Positions 9,844 through 18,543 of a DNA stretch of 64,000 bases are shown here, one piece after another. Source of the stretch: Sphingopyxis bauzanensis (lineage in GTDB: Bacteria; Pseudomonadota; Alphaproteobacteria; Sphingomonadales; Sphingomonadaceae). The position numbers were made by a program, and so were the translations under genes. The notes beneath the pieces were generated by a model that worked only from the letters and a program-made list of their open reading frames with translations, did no database searches and was not told where the DNA came from. The stretch covers positions 367,054 through 431,053 of the forward strand of contig NZ_NISK01000001.1 of assembly GCF_002205675.1 (NCBI RefSeq). The letters run 5' to 3'. Numbering within the stretch: position 1 is the first letter of the stretch; the number at the start of each line of letters is the position of its first letter.

Positions 9844-10287
9844 GATCTCCAGTCCACGCTTCCAAAGGCGGGCCGTGCCCGTCCTACCAGCCCGCGGCAG
9901 GCGCCCGCTCGGGAAGTCCCGAGCGAAACCGACCTTCCTAATCCGAAGGATATCATGTTGCTGCTAACTTCCACAATCGAAGAATGGGAGGTTAGCCTAT
10001 TGCGCAAAACAAGTAAGCCCGCATCGAATATAGCTTACATGCGCGGAGATCTCAAAATCTCCTGTGCTAGAAACTCGATCGAGGATGTAAGGGGATTTGC
10101 ATTTCATCATACGCGATTATGGTGGATGTAAGGGCGAACTATGATCGCCTTACACCTAGCTATCGATCACAAATGAGTCCCCCGCCTGCGATATTTCCGC
10201 ATGCGAAAGTAACGGTTATTGTAGAGATCGCTTTGAAATTCTAATAAATGGTAGCCCGCCCGATTCGTCAGGCCTCCGCGAGATTGT
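9844..10287. other. Candidate origin of transfer (oriT) and divergent promoter region
   Basis: 444 non-coding bases between the relaxase and the divergent ParA-like operon, the position oriT holds in RP4-type systems. It contains a perfect 9-bp-stem hairpin at 9906-9925 (CGCTCGGGA with its complement, 2-nt loop), a shorter hairpin at 10045-10062 (GGAGAT/ATCTCC), and the iterated TGTAAG motifs listed separately. Function is inferred from position and repeat content; no nic consensus was identified. Confidence 0.5.
10033..10156. repeat. Iterated TGTAAG sites: two direct and two inverted copies
   Basis: GGATGTAAGGG occurs at 10083-10093 and 10124-10134, exactly 41 bp apart (about four helical turns). 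The inverted form CGCCTTACACC lies at 10146-10156, making an imperfect palindrome with the second direct copy, and GCTTACAT lies at 10033-10040. This spacing suggests binding sites for an accessory DNA-binding protein of the transfer system, or operators for the divergent promoters. Confidence 0.55.
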
Positions 10288-10323
10288 TTGCGAGGTCATG
10301 TCTTCTCGGTGCGGGAGGACGAT

Positions 10324-11340
10324 TTGGATTACCTTAACGACGCTGTTGATGCCATTGGTAATCTATTGTGCGAAGCGGCCTTCGCAGGTTTTGACGCCGC
10401 GGTGGACCAGCATCAGGCATCGCGAGCGACGGGCGCTGAACTGCGCGATGGCGCTGTTGCGCTCGCGTTACTCGGACCATGTTTAAACAGGCTATTACAA
10501 GGACTCATCGGTGAAGCGAGCCGCAAGACGGTCCCGCGCTTCAACGCCTACCGGCTCCATCCGCGGTATCGCCGTGACGCGCTCGTGTCCGAACTCGAGG
10601 ACGCTGAGAAATCTTTCCATGATGCGATCCTCAACTCGTCCGGCCTAGTCTGGCCGTCCCGCATCTTCAACATCGTGGTCGCTATTATCCGGATCCGCGC
10701 CGTCACAATAGCGATTGGGCCTGAATGCATTGCCGAACCGGCACCGCCGGGTCAGCAAAAGAAAAGCGCACCCTCGCTCCGCCGCCGCAAGATTACTGCG
10801 GCCGATATTCCAGACGAGATTGCTGAGATCCTCCTGAATTCGACGAACGGGCCAGAGCACTGGGCCGCGGCGATCACCAATCTCGCGGCCATTCGCGGCA
10901 CCGCTCTCGACGTCGGCGCGATTGCGACGAAGCTCTCGGCCCTCGCCGAACTCGAGGACGGACCTGAGATATTCAATCAAATCATCACGCGTCTGCTCTC
11001 AGCGGGTTACACACGACAAACGAGCTCCCCCGCTGCCGATTCCGTCATGTTCTCGACAGGGTTACAGCAGCTTCCCGAGCCGCCGCCTGCACCCGCACCT
11101 CCTGCCGATCCGCCGCCCCTCGCCTCCTCGCGGCAAATGCCCGTTGCAACGACACCACACGCGGAAGAGGCAACATACAGTCCTTCGACGCCGTCTCCGC
11201 AACGGGCGGGGAATGAAGCCGCAGCGCCCGGTCGTGGAGCGGATCTCGCCGCGAAATTTGCCCGGCAAGCACGATCGCAGGGCGACGCCCGGCAACGTCT
11301 CGCCGACGCGCATGCCAAGCACGGCAGGCCCAAATCATGA
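10324..11340 (+). CDS. Uncharacterised first gene of the mobilisation operon (TraK position)
   Basis: The start is uncertain: a TTG at 10324 has GGGAGG five bases upstream, while upstream TTG (10288) and GTG (10309) options lack a good site. From 10324 it gives about 338 residues. The N-terminal half is helical with a hydrophobic stretch near residue 110 (SRIFNIVVAIIRIRAVTI), the middle is helical and the last ~110 residues are Pro/Ala-rich, low complexity and end basic. No known domain is recognised. Its place next to the putative oriT, ahead of a ParA-like ATPase and a membrane protein, matches traK in the RP4 traKLM arrangement, but sequence similarity to TraK was not shown. Confidence 0.6.
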   Translation: MDYLNDAVDAIGNLLCEAAFAGFDAAVDQHQASRATGAELRDGAVALALLGPCLNRLLQGLIGEASRKTVPRFNAYRLHPRYRRDALVSELEDAEKSFHDAILNSSGLVWPSRIFNIVVAIIRIRAVTIAIGPECIAEPAPPGQQKKSAPSLRRRKITAADIPDEIAEILLNSTNGPEHWAAAITNLAAIRGTALDVGAIATKLSALAELEDGPEIFNQIITRLLSAGYTRQTSSPAADSVMFSTGLQQLPEPPPAPAPPADPPPLASSRQMPVATTPHAEEATYSPSTPSPQRAGNEAAAPGRGADLAAKFARQARSQGDARQRLADAHAKHGRPKS

Positions 11341-11416
11341 CCGCAAATTTCACGCGGGTAGCCGCACCCCTGCAGCCCAGACGGCCAAACTATTCAACGC
11401 AGAAAGGAAGTGACCC

Positions 11417-12142
11417 ATGGAGACCAAAGAACAGGTTGAGGAGCGCCGGCGCAGGCGCAAGCGCCTCATGCTTTACGAGAAGGAGAAGGGCGGCGTCGGC
11501 AGCACCGGCACGATGGCAACATTTGCACATCTGCTCATGCACCGCGGCATTCCCCTCATCTTCATCGAAGCGAGCCTGTCGCAGCGCGACATCGAACATG
11601 CCTATGGCGGTCGACACCCCGTCGAGCCGATCGACCTGGGTGACGAATCCGATCAGGAGAAGCTCATTACGATCATCGATGACGCGCCCGATGACGCGTA
11701 CATCCTCGTCAACGTTCCCGGCGGGCGATTTGAGGATCTTGATCGGGTTCACGAGTTTCTCCGCTTCGCGATTGAGGATGAAGAAGACCCGCTCGATATC
11801 GACGTCGATATCGTCTGGACTATGGGCCTCGATCAAGCGTCACGCGCGACGCTCGATGCCATGCTCGCCGGTGACCCGCCAGGCCGCGTGCTGCTCAACC
11901 TCCCAGCCTGGCACGGGCCGCCCCAAAAGTTCGTGCTCGTCGACGCCGAGCTTCTCGCAGCCGTCGAAAAAACCGGGGGCGATGTATTCTGCTGTCCGGC
12001 GTTGCCCGAGCACATCTACGACATGTTCCGCACCGGCAACATCGGCCTCGATCAGATCGATGCGGGCCTATCCCGGGGAACCCGCGCGCGCTTTCGTATG
12101 TGGCAGCGCGATGTGGAAGACGCGCTGGGGGGGCTGTTCTGA
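11417..12142 (+). CDS. ParA/TraL-like P-loop ATPase of the mobilisation region
   Basis: 241 residues. The Walker A-type motif EKGGVGSTGTMATF (about residues 23-36) is the deviant ParA/MinD form but has threonines replacing the usual K-T/S pattern downstream; a Walker B-like VNVPGG follows near residue 100. Length and position match RP4 TraL, a ParA-like protein required for efficient transfer, and StbB-type proteins of other plasmids. Ribosome site AAGGAAG precedes the ATG. Its stop overlaps the start of the next gene (TGATG), so the two are translationally coupled. Role in transfer or plasmid positioning is inferred from context. Confidence 0.7.
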   Translation: METKEQVEERRRRRKRLMLYEKEKGGVGSTGTMATFAHLLMHRGIPLIFIEASLSQRDIEHAYGGRHPVEPIDLGDESDQEKLITIIDDAPDDAYILVNVPGGRFEDLDRVHEFLRFAIEDEEDPLDIDVDIVWTMGLDQASRATLDAMLAGDPPGRVLLNLPAWHGPPQKFVLVDAELLAAVEKTGGDVFCCPALPEHIYDMFRTGNIGLDQIDAGLSRGTRARFRMWQRDVEDALGGLF

Positions 12143-12678
12143 TGAGTAAGATCTCGAACGTCGTCCGACTCTACCAGGCGATATACCACCGGGACCCGCC
12201 CCCGCAAACGCTGCTCCATCTGCAAACCATGGAGGCTATATTCGGGCTGCAGGACGACGAGCTTCTCACACAAGTTGTCGTATGCAATTTGGGCATCGCC
12301 GACCAGGTGGAAGCCGTGCTCAAGAAGCGCAGCGTCGAAGAGCATGCGTTCATTGCGGCGCTTGCCGAGCACCGCGAAGAACTTGGGAACCTGCGCTATC
12401 ACCTGCAGCGGCTCGTAGGCAAGGTGACTGCTGACCTCCACCGCATTCCGGGACGGCCCGGATGGTCTGACGACACATCCTTTGGTGCAATCGTGGCCTT
12501 TGATCCAAGCCTTCCATTTCCTGTGCTCGGCTATCTTCGGAACGCCTTCAGGCGGTGCGACGGCGACACAGCACGCGATGGGCTGATCTGGGCCGCTCGC
12601 TGGAGCCTCTTCCCGATTGTGCTGATCATGATCTTCGGAATGGCACTGCTCGTAGCATGGAAGGCAATTCACGGGTGA
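12142..12678 (+). CDS. C-terminally anchored membrane protein, third gene of the mobilisation operon (TraM position)
   Basis: 178 residues starting at the ATG that overlaps the stop of the ParA-like gene. The body is helical and soluble; residues ~155-173 (FPIVLIMIFGMALLVAW) form a single membrane segment followed by a four- to five-residue tail, a tail-anchored topology. RP4 TraM, downstream of TraL, is also a small membrane-associated protein. No sequence family is recognised; the assignment is positional. Confidence 0.6.
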   Translation: MSKISNVVRLYQAIYHRDPPPQTLLHLQTMEAIFGLQDDELLTQVVVCNLGIADQVEAVLKKRSVEEHAFIAALAEHREELGNLRYHLQRLVGKVTADLHRIPGRPGWSDDTSFGAIVAFDPSLPFPVLGYLRNAFRRCDGDTARDGLIWAARWSLFPIVLIMIFGMALLVAWKAIHG

Positions 12679-12802
12679 TCCGAGGCTCTGGTTACTAACC
12701 GCAGCTCTATTGAAAAACCTAAAAAAGGAACAGCTATCGAAAAATTATAAGAAATTAAATCTCAAAAACACAAAATACTCAACCGAACAAAGGAAAATTG
12801 TC

Positions 12803-13246
12803 ATGCCTAACTATGTTTACAGTGGATTCTACGTTGAAGGCGATAAAAATGAAATCGAACGCTTCAAGAAAACGATGTTCAAGACGACAACGAGTGATGG
12901 ATCAAATTATATTGACGGGCTTGACCGCCAGGAAACGATTTTGGATTTTGGTGCCGTCTTGCCGATTCCTTCTGGCGAAGGTCAAGAATGGTGCGTTGAA
13001 AATTGGGGTACAAAATGGCCCGGATTCGATGTCGATTTCGGCGATTGTCCGGATGGGACGCTGCACTTCCAGTTCACCACCGCATGGGACTTTCCTACCC
13101 CCGCTTTCGATGCAATTGCCGCCGAATTCCCGAGCCTGGTGTTTGACGGTTCGGCCTATGAAGAGGATCACGCATTCGAACTGACGGGGCAATTTAACGG
13201 TGATAACTCTTGGGGACCTGGGGAGCTCGATTTCATCATCATTTAG
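12803..13246 (+). CDS. Api92/YubB-like (DUF1281) ferredoxin-fold protein
   Basis: 147 residues from the ATG at 12803, which has an AAAGGAAA site. Pattern typical of the Api92-like/DUF1281 plasmid and phage family: an N-terminal YSGFYVEGDKNEIERFKK strand-helix, a PIPSGEGQEWCVENWGTKWP motif in the middle and a FTTAWDFPTPAFDAIAAEFP motif near residue 100. The family is common on plasmids; its biochemical function is not known. The ~100 bp upstream are strikingly AT-rich against the GC-rich surroundings, suggesting foreign origin or an unusual promoter. Confidence 0.75.
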   Translation: MPNYVYSGFYVEGDKNEIERFKKTMFKTTTSDGSNYIDGLDRQETILDFGAVLPIPSGEGQEWCVENWGTKWPGFDVDFGDCPDGTLHFQFTTAWDFPTPAFDAIAAEFPSLVFDGSAYEEDHAFELTGQFNGDNSWGPGELDFIII

Positions 13247-13662
13247 GAGACATTTTGCTCTCGCATTCTTGGCATCTTCGCGGTCGCGAGCAATATGGGC
13301 CATTGTCGTACCAGTGGCGCTGCAAAGCTTCGCAGGATCGGACCATTCACAGACAATGGGGTCAATCTTGCGCAACAGCTCGTAGGCCGCGAGACCGCCA
13401 ACGCAGCATACGTTTGCTTCCCGTCATCGGCGGAAAGGGAAATTTCGCTGCAACCGTTTCTGCGCGCACCGCGGCCTTGCCGCCTAATGGATTCGATCGG
13501 CCTTCGGCTCGGCGACTTGCTCGACCGCTGGCCCTTTCGCTGAGACGGATTTAGCGAAAAGATCATCAAGAGCATTTGCGACGCAAATCCCGGCGAAGTC
13601 GCATTCTATTTGGAATTTTAGTCTCGACTAGCGGCAGGCTACATCGTTCCAGCCCCGAGTGC
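13247..13662. other. Gap without a supported gene
   Basis: About 415 bases between the Api92-like gene and the IS-rich scar. Overlapping open frames on both strands have no ribosome sites and no recognisable motifs. Probably decayed sequence. Confidence 0.35.
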
Positions 13663-13757
13663 TCACCGAGACAGGCCGCTCGCGCCGACGATCACTGACA
13701 ATAGATGGCTTGTTAGCGCGTCCGCGCCCTTTCGGTTGGCGATTTCTCCCCAGTCAT
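13663..13757 (-). pseudogene. C-terminal fragment of a paralogue of the gene at 34935-35708
   Basis: Read on the minus strand, this segment encodes DDWGEIANRKGADALTSHLL and then SVIVGASGLSR-stop. The last residues of the intact gene at 34935-35708 are the same apart from a few substitutions (AYRRSA for ANRKGA, AGD for ASG). The fragment is cut exactly where the inverted repeat of the IS256-type element at 13758 begins, so the body of that gene was separated or lost through the element. Confidence 0.85.
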
Positions 13758-15081
13758 CGGGACTGTCATGATTTCCGTGTGCGGGCTGGCATAATGGGTA
13801 AAAAGGAGTCTCACTATGTCACGACGCAAAGAGCCGGTGATCCCGGCAGATCTTCTGGATCAACTGCTGGCCGGCAGCGACGCAGCTGCAGCGCTGGATC
13901 AAGGCGGATTGCTCGATACGCTGAAGAAAGCGCTGGCCGAACGGGCGCTCAATGCCGAGATGGATCATCATCTGGGCGACGATGAGCAGGCTGGCAATAG
14001 CCGCAACGGTTACGGCCGCAAGACGGTGACGACGGACACCGGCAAGCTCGAGATCGACGTGCCCCGCGACCGGCATGGCCGCTTCGACCCGCAGTTGATT
14101 GCCAAGTATCAGCGCCGTTTTCCGGGGTTTGATGATAAGATCGTGTCGATGTACGCTCGGGGCATGAGCACGCGTGAGATCAGCGGGCACCTGCGCGATC
14201 TGTACGGTATCGACGTCTCGCCCGATCTGATCAGCACGGTGACCGATGCGGTCCTCGACGAGGTCGCCACCTGGCAGCAGCGGCCGCTTGACCCGATTTA
14301 TCCGCTGGTCTTCTTCGACGCGATCCGGGTCAAGATCCGGGATGAAGGCATGGTTCGCAACAAGGCCTTCCATATCGCGCTCGGCGTCCGCGCCGATGGC
14401 GGCAAAGAGGTTCTGGGCCTGTGGCTCGAACAGAACGAAGGCGCCAAGTTCTGGCTGCGGGTGATGAACGAACTACGGAACCGCGGCGTCGAAGATATCC
14501 TTCTCGCCGTCGTCGACGGCTTGAAGGGCTTCCCTGATGCGATCACCGCGGTGTTCCCGGAGACGATCGTCCAGACCTGTATTGTCCACCTGCTGCGTAA
14601 CTCCATGGACTTCGTGTCCTGGAAAGACCGCAAGGGGCTGGCAACCGCACTCAAGGAGATTTACCGTGCGACAGATGCCGACGCTGCCGAAAAGGCGCTG
14701 ACGGCGTTCGAGGCCGGTCCCTGGGGCCAGCGTTATGCCGCTATCGGCCAGAGCTGGCGGCGCGCCTGGAGCGAGGTCATCCCGTTCTTTGCGTTCCCTG
14801 ACGAAGTGCGCAGGATCGTCTACACAACCAATGCCATCGAGGCGCTTAACTCGAAGCTCAGGCGCGCGGTCCGAGCCAGGGGACACTTCCCAAGCGACGA
14901 GGCGGCCACCAAGCTGCTCTATCTGGTCTTGAACCGATCCGAAAAAGAGTGGAAAATGCCGCCACGTGAGTGGAGCATGGCAAAGGCCCAGTTCGCCGTA
15001 ATCTTCGGCGAGCGCTTTATCAGGGCCATGGCGGCCTAATGTTCAACCGCCAGCCCACACACGGAAATCATGACAGTCCCG
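13758..15081 (+). mobile_element. Second IS256-family insertion sequence, without matching target duplication
   Basis: 32-bp terminal inverted repeats with one mismatch: left end 13758-13789 starts CGGGACTGTCATGATTTCC and the right end is 15050-15081. The eight bases outside the two ends differ, and the flanks belong to unrelated sequences (a gene fragment on the left, an IS481 transposase on the right), so a deletion or recombination has joined different DNA across the element. Confidence 0.88.
13816..15039 (+). CDS. IS256-family transposase (second element)
   Basis: 407 residues, start ATG at 13816 preceded by AAAAGGAG. Mutator-type DDE transposase: NGYGRKTV near residue 65, the first catalytic Asp in FFDAIRVKI (~170), AVVDGLKGFPDAI for the second (~235), and TNAIEALNSKLRRAVRARG near residue 340 carrying the catalytic Glu. 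Full family length and no frameshift, so possibly active. Only distantly related to the IS256 transposase at 4910. Confidence 0.93.
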   Translation: MSRRKEPVIPADLLDQLLAGSDAAAALDQGGLLDTLKKALAERALNAEMDHHLGDDEQAGNSRNGYGRKTVTTDTGKLEIDVPRDRHGRFDPQLIAKYQRRFPGFDDKIVSMYARGMSTREISGHLRDLYGIDVSPDLISTVTDAVLDEVATWQQRPLDPIYPLVFFDAIRVKIRDEGMVRNKAFHIALGVRADGGKEVLGLWLEQNEGAKFWLRVMNELRNRGVEDILLAVVDGLKGFPDAITAVFPETIVQTCIVHLLRNSMDFVSWKDRKGLATALKEIYRATDADAAEKALTAFEAGPWGQRYAAIGQSWRRAWSEVIPFFAFPDEVRRIVYTTNAIEALNSKLRRAVRARGHFPSDEAATKLLYLVLNRSEKEWKMPPREWSMAKAQFAVIFGERFIRAMAA

Positions 15082-16025
15082 TCACGGGAGCGCCACGACC
15101 ACGCACGCCGTCCGAGCAGCAATACAGCGATCACAAGCTTCGCTCGCGGCGCTGAGCCGAGAGCTGGGGATCAACCCGAAGACGGTCGCGAAGTGGCGCA
15201 AGCGGGCGACAGTCGAGGATATGAAGACCGGGTCGAAGGCCCCTCATTCCACGACTCTGACCGAAGCCGAGGAGGCGGCGGTCGTCGCGTTCCGGCGCCA
15301 CACGTTGCTTCCGCTGGATGACTGTCTCTATGCGCTGCAACCGTCGATCGCGCATCTGACACGATCAGCCCTGCATCGATGCCTCCAGCGGCACGATATA
15401 TCCCGTCTACCAGACGTCGAGGGCGACAAGCCGAAGCGCCAGCGCTTCACGTTATCCTATAGGCTACTTTCATATGGATATCGCTGAGGTTCAAACTGCC
15501 GAAGGCAAGCTTTACCTGTTCGTCGCCATCGACCGCACCAGCAAGTTCGCGGTCACCCGGCTGGTCGATAAGGCTGACAGACGCACGGCGTGGGAGTTCC
15601 TCGAACACCTGCTGGAAGCCGTGCCTTACCGGATCCACACGATCCTGACCGACAATGGCATCCAGTTCGCCGATCAGCCGCGCAATCGTAACACCGCCTG
15701 GTCGCGTCAGATGCGCTTCGACATGATCTGCGAGGCAAACGACATCGAACACCGCCTCACCAAGCCGAACCACCCGTGGACCAACGGTCAGGTCGAGCGG
15801 ATGAACCGCACGATCAAGGAAGCAACCGTCAAACGCTTCCACTACGAGAGCCATCACCAGCTACGGGTTCACCTCGCCGACTTCATCGCAGCCTATAATT
15901 TCGCACGCCGGCTCAAGACACTCAGCGGCCTCACGCCCTACGAATATATCTGCAAATGCTGGACTTCAGAACCAGATCGATTCATCGTCAATCCGATCCA
16001 CCAGATGCCGGGACTAAACACCTAG
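15082..16025 (+). pseudogene. IS481-family transposase, 5'-truncated and frameshifted
   Basis: The first frame starts without a Met at about 15092 (ATTTHAVRAAIQRSQASLAA), carries an HTH (LSRELGINPKTVAKWRKR) and reads to about 15450. It then continues in another frame with YPIGYFHMDIAEVQ and the DDE core: IDRTSKF (D), TDNGIQF (D) and NGQVERMNRTIKEATVK (E). The first few codons are missing at the IS256 border and a one-base (+1 or -2) shift lies near 15450. Both lesions should inactivate it. Confidence 0.88.
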
Positions 16026-16224
16026 CGCCACCGATAACAGGTCTGTTCGCTGATCGCGACCCGGCAACACGCTTCCGCCGTCGTCGCCCCTTGCGTCAGC
16101 ACGACCTCCGCTTCACACAGCTTGCCAATAATCTCTTCCGGGCGATGGTTCGTGCTCGGCATTCTTGTCTCCTTCATAATCCAAAATATCATCAATCTTG
16201 GACCACTCAGAAGGGGGCAGATCA
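16022..16224 (-). pseudogene. IS3-family orfA fragment with one element end
   Basis: From the ATG at 16162 the minus strand encodes MPSTNHRPEEIIGKLCEAEV and continues to residue 46, where it is cut by the end of the IS481 remnant. The same start is present in the complete orfA at 55705-55983, and the sequence outside the gene up to 16224 (ending GGGGGCAGATCA) matches the element end at 56046. So this is a stub of the same IS. Confidence 0.85.
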
Positions 16225-16380
16225 ATGCAGGCGGCCAACCTTGAAGGCTGGCGCGGCGTGGTCGATTCCTCGCAGCTCGTGCGCGACAATGCCGAGGCGA
16301 TCGGTCGATGCGCCGAGGCCGCGCGCACGGCCGTCGAGGATCAGCGATGCACGATTACCGTGAAAGCGTCGACGCGGTAA
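16225..16380 (+). pseudogene. C-terminal fragment of an unknown gene beside the IS3 stub
   Basis: 51 residues ending CTITVKASTR-stop, helical with an LVRDNAEAIGRCAEAARTAV stretch. Coding-like codon use, but there is no ribosome site and it begins at the IS3 border, so it is probably the surviving tail of a gene cut by the insertion. Parent not recognised. Confidence 0.4.
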
Positions 16381-16487
16381 GTAGAGCCGTTGCAGCTGCT
16401 TTGGTGAACAGTTTAAGGGCTTAGGTGTAATATTAAGCCTCTCACCCCGGAACCTGCAGGCCGCAGGCGGTGAGCCATGGAGAGAGG

Positions 16488-17783
16488 ATGGAAGCGGACA
16501 CAGAGTCATTCTTCGCGCTGGCAGAAGCCTTGGGAATTGGTCTCCTGATTGGTATCGAGCGTGAGCAGAGTGAACACACGACAGGTAAGGACGCCTCGTC
16601 GGGGGTTCGAACCTTTGCACTGGCATCGCTCATTGGCGCAATCAGCATGATGACAGGCGGCATGCCGTTATTGGCTGTAGCAGTATTGGCGGTCGGGACT
16701 TTCCGCATCGTGTGGGTCGTGCAACAGGGCGATCCGACCACCGGGCTTACCACGAGTCTTGCGCTTGTCGCTGTCGTTCTCTTGGGCGCGCTTGCAACCG
16801 AAACGGCGCTGTTAGCGGCCGGCGTAGGAGTGATTATTGCATCACTCCTTGCGGCGCGCGAGGTGATACGTGGTTTTAGCCGGACGGTGCTGACAGCGGC
16901 AGAGTTGCGAGACGGGCTTATTCTTGGCGTGTCGATTCTTGTAATCTTGCCGGTCCTGCCCAACCTCAATTTTGGTCCCGGCGGCGCGCTCAACCCGCGC
17001 GATCTTTTCATCATCGTGGTGCTCGTCATGCTGATCGGTGCGGCGGGGCACATTGCCACGCGGGTCGTTGGAGTGCATCTGGGCTTGCCGGTGAGTGGCT
17101 TTTTATCGGGTTTCGTGTCGAGCACCGCCACGATCGCGGCCCTGGGCCGTCGCGCGGGCGAAAAATCGGACGATGCCAAGAGCGCCGCCGCGGGAGCAAC
17201 GCTTTCCTCGGTGTCTTCGCTCATTCAGATCGGGATTATCCTGCTTGCATTGAGCCCTGCCATGTTCGCCGTGGGGCTTCCAGTGCTGCTCGGAGCCGGC
17301 CTAGCGGCGGGGCTGCATGGTGCGGCGATCTTTTTCCTAACCCAGCGCGGCGAGATCAAACCAGCAGAGATAGGACTGACGTCGCAGGTCTTTTCCGTCA
17401 AGAGCGCAGTCGGTTTCGCGTTTATCGTGGCGACAGTGATGTTGATCTCCGCGCTCCTTAACGATTACTTCGGGAGCGCGGCTATTCTTGTGACCGCGAC
17501 ACTTGCCGGTCTGGTGAGTACCAATTCTGCAACTGTCGCTCTAGCCTCGCTCGTGGCGGTTGGGCAGATTTCAGCACTCGAAGGTGTATTGCCCCTGGCC
17601 GCTGCGCTCAGTGCGAACACGCTCGTCCGGATCTGGATCGCGCTGCGCAGCAGTGAACCCTCCTTCCGCCGCACTGTGTCTGGTGGGCTTGTACTGCAAC
17701 TCGCGGTCCTCTGGGTGGCCTGGTGGCTGGATGGCATCGCGCGGGCGTGGATTACGGAACTTTCCCTGACAATGCCCTTATAG
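16488..17783 (+). CDS. MgtC/SapB-type membrane protein with DUF4010 domain
   Basis: About 431 residues from the ATG at 16488 (GGAGAG site). Starts with the MgtC/SapB signature LAEALGIGLLIGIERE, followed by roughly a dozen hydrophobic segments; the C-terminal half (from ~residue 170, SGFLSGFVSSTATIAALGRR) is the DUF4010-type multi-span domain. Members of this family are inner-membrane proteins of unclear transport role, often linked to magnesium or acid stress. It heads a cluster of ion and inorganic-carbon genes and converges on the carbonic anhydrase gene. Confidence 0.85.
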   Translation: MEADTESFFALAEALGIGLLIGIEREQSEHTTGKDASSGVRTFALASLIGAISMMTGGMPLLAVAVLAVGTFRIVWVVQQGDPTTGLTTSLALVAVVLLGALATETALLAAGVGVIIASLLAAREVIRGFSRTVLTAAELRDGLILGVSILVILPVLPNLNFGPGGALNPRDLFIIVVLVMLIGAAGHIATRVVGVHLGLPVSGFLSGFVSSTATIAALGRRAGEKSDDAKSAAAGATLSSVSSLIQIGIILLALSPAMFAVGLPVLLGAGLAAGLHGAAIFFLTQRGEIKPAEIGLTSQVFSVKSAVGFAFIVATVMLISALLNDYFGSAAILVTATLAGLVSTNSATVALASLVAVGQISALEGVLPLAAALSANTLVRIWIALRSSEPSFRRTVSGGLVLQLAVLWVAWWLDGIARAWITELSLTMPL

Positions 17784-17853
17784 ACGAACCTTTGGGTGTC
17801 GAAGGTTGCCCCGCGTGATTCGGTACACGACGGCATCTCATGGCGCCCGAACC

Positions 17854-18528
17854 TCAGATGGTCAGGATTTTAACTTCGCCGGTGTCCATCGCGTACATGG
17901 CTCCGACAATCTTGATGTCACCAGCTTGCTCCATTTCGCACAAGATAGTGCTTTCAGCACGTACGCGCTCGACGCCCAGCCTGACGTTCTGCTCGGCGAC
18001 CCAGCACACGTAATCGGCGTTCTCGCTCGTACGGACTCCTTCGAACCCGTCCGTTATCAACGTGGCCGGTCGAATCTTGCCCAGCAGCGCCGTGATATGA
18101 CCCAATTGAACGCCATCGATCGCGCCCATTACGGCGCCGCAATGCTCGTGGCCCATGACGACGACGAGTTTGGCGCCCGCAATTTTGCAGGCAAACTCCA
18201 TGCTGCCCAGGATGTCTACATTGATGGTATTGCCTGCCACACGCGCCACGAACATGTCGCCGATGCCGCGGTCGAACACGTCTTCAACCGGGATGCGCGA
18301 ATCCAGGCAGGACAGCACGACCGCCTTCGGGTATTGGCCGGCAACCGCGCGCCGGATCTGTTCGTTATGATTGCGAAGTGTGATTTCGCCTCTAACAAAG
18401 CGAGCGTTGCCCTCCTTCAGCAGGGCGATCACCTTGTCCGGCGTCAGGCTGGCCTGTTCCTCCTTGGTGAGGACCTTTTCGACGAGGCCCTGCTTCTCCA
18501 TCTTCGCAGCTTCGGACACGGTCCGCAT
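17854..18528 (-). CDS. Beta-class carbonic anhydrase
   Basis: 224 residues, cytoplasmic. Zinc ligands are visible as the Cys and Asp of SCLDSR (about residue 73) and the His/Cys pair of GHEHCGA (about residue 127). It interconverts CO2 and bicarbonate. Ribosome site AAGGAGA precedes the start. It lies 15 bases after the SulP transporter on the same strand, a pairing typical of bicarbonate uptake modules. N-terminal extension of ~35 residues before the core; possible periplasmic export is not supported since there is no hydrophobic signal core. Confidence 0.9.
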   Translation of the reverse strand: MRTVSEAAKMEKQGLVEKVLTKEEQASLTPDKVIALLKEGNARFVRGEITLRNHNEQIRRAVAGQYPKAVVLSCLDSRIPVEDVFDRGIGDMFVARVAGNTINVDILGSMEFACKIAGAKLVVVMGHEHCGAVMGAIDGVQLGHITALLGKIRPATLITDGFEGVRTSENADYVCWVAEQNVRLGVERVRAESTILCEMEQAGDIKIVGAMYAMDTGEVKILTI

Positions 18529-18543
18529 CGCTTTCTCCTTCGA

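Noticed and set aside
8656-10131. 491-aa open frame on the plus strand
   Set aside because: Antisense of the relaxase N-terminal part; no ribosome site or motifs, a by-product of high GC.
11417-12142. Chromosome/plasmid partition ParA
   Set aside because: No ParB or parS-like repeats adjacent; the position next to the relaxase favours a TraL/StbB-like transfer role, although partition is not excluded.
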